Source: Asanoa sp. WMMD1127 (GTDB lineage Bacteria; Actinomycetota; Actinomycetes; Mycobacteriales; Micromonosporaceae). Taken from it: a DNA stretch of 64,000 nt. Shown in pieces: positions 60,851 to 64,000 of the stretch; position 1 is the first letter of the stretch, and each line of letters begins with the position of its first letter. The position numbers were made by a program, and so were the translations under genes. The notes below the pieces were generated by a model, which saw nothing but the letters and a program-made list of their open reading frames with translations, was not told where the DNA came from and ran no database searches. The stretch covers positions 6,200,001 through 6,264,000 of the forward strand of contig NZ_JARUBP010000001.1 of the NCBI RefSeq assembly GCF_029626225.1, read 5' to 3'.

Positions 60851-61392
60851 GTCAGCTCCGCACGTAGCTGTTGGCGGGCCCGCATCGCCCGGGACTTGAC
60901 GGTGCCGGCGGGAATGCCCAGCAGGACCGCGGCCTCGGCCGTCGAGAGGCCGTCGATCACGGTCGCCTGGATGACGGCGCGTAGCTCCGGCGACAGCCGG
61001 GCCAGCGCGCCCGACAGGTCGCCGTGCTCGACGCCGAGCAGGACCTGCTCCTCGGCCGACGGCTCGTCACGGCGGCGGAACCGGCCCAGCAGCCGGCCCA
61101 GCCGGTCACGGGAATGGCGTTTGCGTAGCGCGTCGACCAGCCGCCGCGAACCGACCCGCCACAGCCAGCCCGCCACGTCGGCGGACGGCGACGCGTGGAA
61201 CCGCGCCGCACCCCGCCAGACGTCGAGGAACGTCTCCTGCACCACCTCGTCGACGAGCCCGTCGTCGGGGCACCGGTGCCGTAGTCGCAGCAGCAACCAC
61301 GCGGCGTGCCGCCGGTAGAAGGCCTCGAACGCGGCCCGGTCGCCGGCCGCGACATGGGCCAGCAGATCGGCGTCGGTCGGTGGTGGTCTCAC
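60847..61392 (-). CDS. ECF RNA polymerase sigma factor
   Basis: 181 residues. Region 2 (FEAFYRRHAAWLLLRLRHR, DGLVDEVVQETFLDVWRG) and region 4 (LARLSPELRAVIQATVIDG, LSTAEAAVLLGIPAGTVKSRAMRAR) are complete. GTG 61392 follows GAAGAGG. It heads a five-gene operon and is translationally coupled to its anti-sigma. It probably drives its own operon in response to cell-envelope stress or to a peptide the exporter handles. Confidence 0.92.
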   Translation of the reverse strand: MRPPPTDADLLAHVAAGDRAAFEAFYRRHAAWLLLRLRHRCPDDGLVDEVVQETFLDVWRGAARFHASPSADVAGWLWRVGSRRLVDALRKRHSRDRLGRLLGRFRRRDEPSAEEQVLLGVEHGDLSGALARLSPELRAVIQATVIDGLSTAEAAVLLGIPAGTVKSRAMRARQQLRAELT

Positions 61393-61447
61393 ACCCTCTT
61401 CATCGGAACGGGAGACCGATCTGGTTCGCGTACCGAGGAAGAATTTC

Positions 61448-62137
61448 TCACATGCCCGGCAGCGCCGGCTGCGGCAAGGCGGCACCCAGGTCGCCGGCCA
61501 TGAAATGCCGCCGGCACAACACCTGGTAACGGACATCCGCGTCCGCGACCGTATCCCCGATCACGACCTGCTCACCCGACCGCGCGACGACGCCGTCGAC
61601 CACCCGCGCGTTCAACGCCCCCGCCCGGCCGCACCAGCACAGCACCTCGACCTGGATCCGCTCCACGGAGTCGGCCAGCTCGAACAGCCGCCGCGCCGCC
61701 GGGAACAGCACCGACCGGAAGTCGCTGGCCAGCCCGAACGCGAACACGTCCACGTCGTAGCAGTCGACGAGCTCCACCAGCTGCTCGATGTGGTGCTCGC
61801 CGTAGAAGCAGGCCTCGTCGCAGATCAGATAGTCGACACCGACGCCGGCGGCCCACTTGGACCGCACCAGGGCGACCAGATCGAGGTCGTCGGTCACCTC
61901 GATCGCGTCGTGGGCCAGCCCGATCCGGGTCGTGACCTGCGGCCCGAGTGACCGGTCGATCCGGGTCAGCACCAGCCCGCGCCGCCCCTGCCGCGCGTGG
62001 TTGTAGTTCATCTGCAGCGCCATCGTCGACTTGCCGCAGTCCATCGGCCCCCAGAAGAACTTGAGGGCCGCGCCGTGGCGCAACCGCCCGTCGCCGGCGG
62101 CGTGGCAGGTCGTGGACAGGGCGGAGTCGTCGGTCAC
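61448..62137 (-). CDS. tdk: Thymidine kinase (type II)
   Basis: 229 residues. P-loop GPMDCGKST, the DEACFY motif, the lasso/zinc region CWCGRAGALNARVV and a C-terminal CRRH completing the zinc site. It phosphorylates thymidine for salvage in the cytoplasm. GTG 62137. The ~20-residue N-terminal lead before LKFFWGPMDCG is longer than in E. coli, so a later start is possible. It follows the MFS gene by 37 bases. Confidence 0.93.
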   Translation of the reverse strand: MTDDSALSTTCHAAGDGRLRHGAALKFFWGPMDCGKSTMALQMNYNHARQGRRGLVLTRIDRSLGPQVTTRIGLAHDAIEVTDDLDLVALVRSKWAAGVGVDYLICDEACFYGEHHIEQLVELVDCYDVDVFAFGLASDFRSVLFPAARRLFELADSVERIQVEVLCWCGRAGALNARVVDGVVARSGEQVVIGDTVADADVRYQVLCRRHFMAGDLGAALPQPALPGM

Positions 62138-62174
62138 GATCCGGCAGCCTAACCGCCGGATACGCGAGAACGGC

Positions 62175-63575
62175 TCACAGCACGCGCGGCGGCGTGTTCC
62201 CCGCGGCCACGATCGCGCGCCGGACCGGCACCGCGAGCAGCAGGAAGAAGCCCACGACGAAGAAGAACACCAACGACACGATGCCCACGCGGTACGAGTC
62301 AGTGAGCTGGAACACCAGACCGAACGCCAGCGGGCCGAGCCAGCTCGTACCCTTGTCGCTGATTTCGTAGAAACCGTAGTATTCGCCCTCTTTGCCCTCG
62401 GGGATCATCTGGCTGAACAGCGACCGGCTCAACGCCTGGCTGCCGCCCAGCACGATGCCGATGCACGCACCGAGGATCATGAACGGTACCGGCGCGCCCT
62501 CCGGCAGCCAGAACGCCGCGACGATCACGCCCGTCCACAGGACGAGGCTGAGCAGCACGGTCTTCCACGCGCCGATCTTCTCCGCGAGCCGGCCCAGCCC
62601 CAGCGCCCCGCCGAACGCCAGGAACTGCACGATCAGGATCGTGATGATCAAGGTGTTCTGCTCGAGTTTCAGCTCCTCGGTGCCGTACTGGCTGGCCAGG
62701 GTGATCACCGTCTGGATGCCGTCGTTGAACACCAGGAAGGCGAGCAGGAAGAACAACGTCAGCGGGTACGCCTTGAGGTGCCGCAACGTGCCCCCGAGCT
62801 GCCGGAACCCGTCGGTCAGCACGTTGCCCCGCGCCCGCGGCGTGGTCTCGTCGACCACGACGGGCCGGTCCCGCAGCCAGAGCAGCGGCAACACCGTGAA
62901 CGCCGCCCACCAGATGCCCGCCGACACGATCGACCAGCGGGCCAGGTCCATGGTGCGCTGGTCGTTGCCGTCCTCGCTGAGCAGCATCACCGCGACGAGG
63001 TTGAGCAGCAGCAACAGGCCGCCGCCGAGGTAGCCGAGGGCCCAGCCGCGACTCGACACCCGGTCACGGTCGTCGGGGGCGGCCAGCTGCGGCAGGAACG
63101 AGTTGTTGACCACGAACGCCGCGCCGAACGAGATGTTGGCGACCAGGAACAGCACCCCGCCGAGCAGGTAGCGGTCGCCGGTGACGAACGCGAACAGGAT
63201 CGTGGCGAGCGAGCCCAGGAACGCGAAGCCGGCCAGCAGCCACTTCTTGCGCGGCGTGCGGTCGGCGATCGCCCCGACGATCGGCAGCACGAAGACCTGG
63301 AGCAGGACCGACAGCGAGATCAGGTACGGGTAGAAGGAGCCGGCCGCGATGCTGATCCCGAGTGGGTGGACGCGACCGGAGCACTCGTCGGCGCCCAGCG
63401 CGCACCCGGCGGCGAGCTCGGTGACCGTGGTCAGGAAAGGCCCGAGGAAGACCGTGATGACCGTGGTCTGGAAGGCCGAGTTGGCCCAGTCGTACATGTA
63501 CCAGCCGGTGCGCTCCCGCTTCGTGCTCGGCGGCGGCGCCGCGTCGACGGGGGTGGCGGCGGTGACCTCGGCCAT
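62175..63575 (-). CDS. MFS transporter, Atg22/UMF1 family
   Basis: 466 residues, about 12 membrane spans. GWYMYDWANSAFQTTVITVF at the first span is the Atg22/UMF1 signature, and GAIADRTPRKKWLLAG is the MFS loop-2 motif. The vacuolar yeast homologue exports amino acids; bacterial substrates are unknown. ATG 63575. It lies 21 bases downstream of the glycerophosphodiesterase gene, probably on the same transcript. Confidence 0.9.
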   Translation of the reverse strand: MAEVTAATPVDAAPPPSTKRERTGWYMYDWANSAFQTTVITVFLGPFLTTVTELAAGCALGADECSGRVHPLGISIAAGSFYPYLISLSVLLQVFVLPIVGAIADRTPRKKWLLAGFAFLGSLATILFAFVTGDRYLLGGVLFLVANISFGAAFVVNNSFLPQLAAPDDRDRVSSRGWALGYLGGGLLLLLNLVAVMLLSEDGNDQRTMDLARWSIVSAGIWWAAFTVLPLLWLRDRPVVVDETTPRARGNVLTDGFRQLGGTLRHLKAYPLTLFFLLAFLVFNDGIQTVITLASQYGTEELKLEQNTLIITILIVQFLAFGGALGLGRLAEKIGAWKTVLLSLVLWTGVIVAAFWLPEGAPVPFMILGACIGIVLGGSQALSRSLFSQMIPEGKEGEYYGFYEISDKGTSWLGPLAFGLVFQLTDSYRVGIVSLVFFFVVGFFLLLAVPVRRAIVAAGNTPPRVL

Positions 63576-63596
63576 CGGGTGATCCTCGGGGGTGGG

Positions 63597-64000
63597 TCAG
63601 GCGGGCCAGTGGCCGCGCGCGATGAAGACGTCGCGCAACACGTCGACGCGATCGGTCATGATGCCATCCACGCCGAGATCAAGTAAGTGGTGCATCGGGT
63701 CGGGATCGTCGATCGTCCAGACATGGACCTGCAGGCCGAGCCGATGGGCGTACGCGACGAAACGCGGATCGACGACCGTCAGGCGGCCGTAGCGGGGCGG
63801 CACCTGGGCGGCGACGACGCTCGGGTGCAGCTTCACCGGTCGGTTGCGGCGCGAGGCGAGCCAGAGTCTCGTGACGCCGCGCATGCCCAGGCTCGTCGCG
63901 ATGGTCGGGCCGGCGAGGGCGCGGATCCTGGCCAGCCGGGCGTCGCTGAAGCTCGCGAGCAGGACCCGGTCGCCGGCCTTGGCGTCGTTGACCGCCTGGA
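63597..64000 (-). CDS. Glycerophosphodiester phosphodiesterase, C-terminal part
   Basis: The frame enters from the right edge and ends at 63597, giving 133 residues. LLASFSDARLARIRA, RFVAYAHRLGLQVHVWTIDD and LLDLGVDGIMTDRVDVLRDV are the last strands and the C-terminal motif of the GDPD TIM barrel. The catalytic His/Glu pairs lie outside the window. It would hydrolyse glycerophosphodiesters to glycerol-3-phosphate. The start is not visible. Confidence 0.9.
   Translation of the reverse strand, partial: QAVNDAKAGDRVLLASFSDARLARIRALAGPTIATSLGMRGVTRLWLASRRNRPVKLHPSVVAAQVPPRYGRLTVVDPRFVAYAHRLGLQVHVWTIDDPDPMHHLLDLGVDGIMTDRVDVLRDVFIARGHWPA

Overview
The window is high-GC actinobacterial DNA with frequent GTG starts, many 4-bp ATGA/GTGA gene overlaps, ECF sigma factors, LuxR/ATPase regulators and a CebR-type xylanase operator. 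Gene content suggests a filamentous actinomycete, most likely Micromonosporaceae; the genus cannot be told from this sequence.

Positions 1 to about 7,770 are the right end of an integrated phage. A leftward late module carries an HNH nuclease, the small terminase subunit, two tail/receptor-type genes and the start of the large terminase subunit. A rightward early module carries a string of tiny overlapping genes, a sliding-clamp-like protein, a zinc-binding FDXHR protein and a conserved phage protein. A leftward tyrosine integrase with a coupled zinc protein lies at the edge. The phage interrupts an SGNH/GDSL esterase gene whose 5' piece remains at 7773-7961. Inside the late module is a 78-nt element that looks like the tRNA-like domain of a tmRNA with its middle missing.

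7.9-16.3 kb: an epoxide hydrolase, a membrane GGDEF-EAL cyclic-di-GMP protein, a secreted GH10-FnIII-CBM2 xylanase under a CebR-like box, a conserved unknown, and two minisatellites. 16.3-32.9 kb: a 2H RNA-ligase-like protein, kdpDE without kdpFABC, a DUF899 protein, a DUF4037 protein, an M24 peptidase coupled to an acyl-CoA dehydrogenase, a second epoxide hydrolase, a WYL regulator, an ECF42-type sigma factor facing a YCII/DGPF protein, an Lrp regulator, a histidine phosphatase, peptide deformylase, and an arginase-fold protein with a perfect 105-bp internal duplication.

33.0-35.0 kb encodes one protein joining an ECF sigma factor, a transmembrane segment and an extracellular glycosyl-hydrolase domain. 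35.0-39.96 kb is an iron-box-controlled NRPS-independent siderophore operon (two IucA/IucC synthetases, a fold-III PLP decarboxylase, one unknown). 40-49.7 kb holds a mixed set (EEP nuclease, coiled-coil protein after a 100-bp duplication, GNAT, patatin-like hydrolase, PPOX protein, PlsC-like acyltransferase, and a LuxR pair including a 974-aa ATPase regulator).

49.8-54.0 kb is a four-gene dynamin-like operon. 56.6-61.4 kb is a five-gene operon in which every junction is a 4-bp stop/start overlap: ECF sigma factor, zinc-finger membrane anti-sigma, ABC ATPase, ABC permease, and a Gly/Pro-repeat membrane protein. The window closes with thymidine kinase, an Atg22/UMF1-type MFS transporter and the 3' part of a glycerophosphodiester phosphodiesterase gene.

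Two themes recur. Tandem duplications are unusually common (periods 15, 25, 50, 54, 56, 100 and 105 bp). A 25-nt motif beginning TCCTAGGACG precedes three rightward genes, including the sigma-hydrolase fusion.
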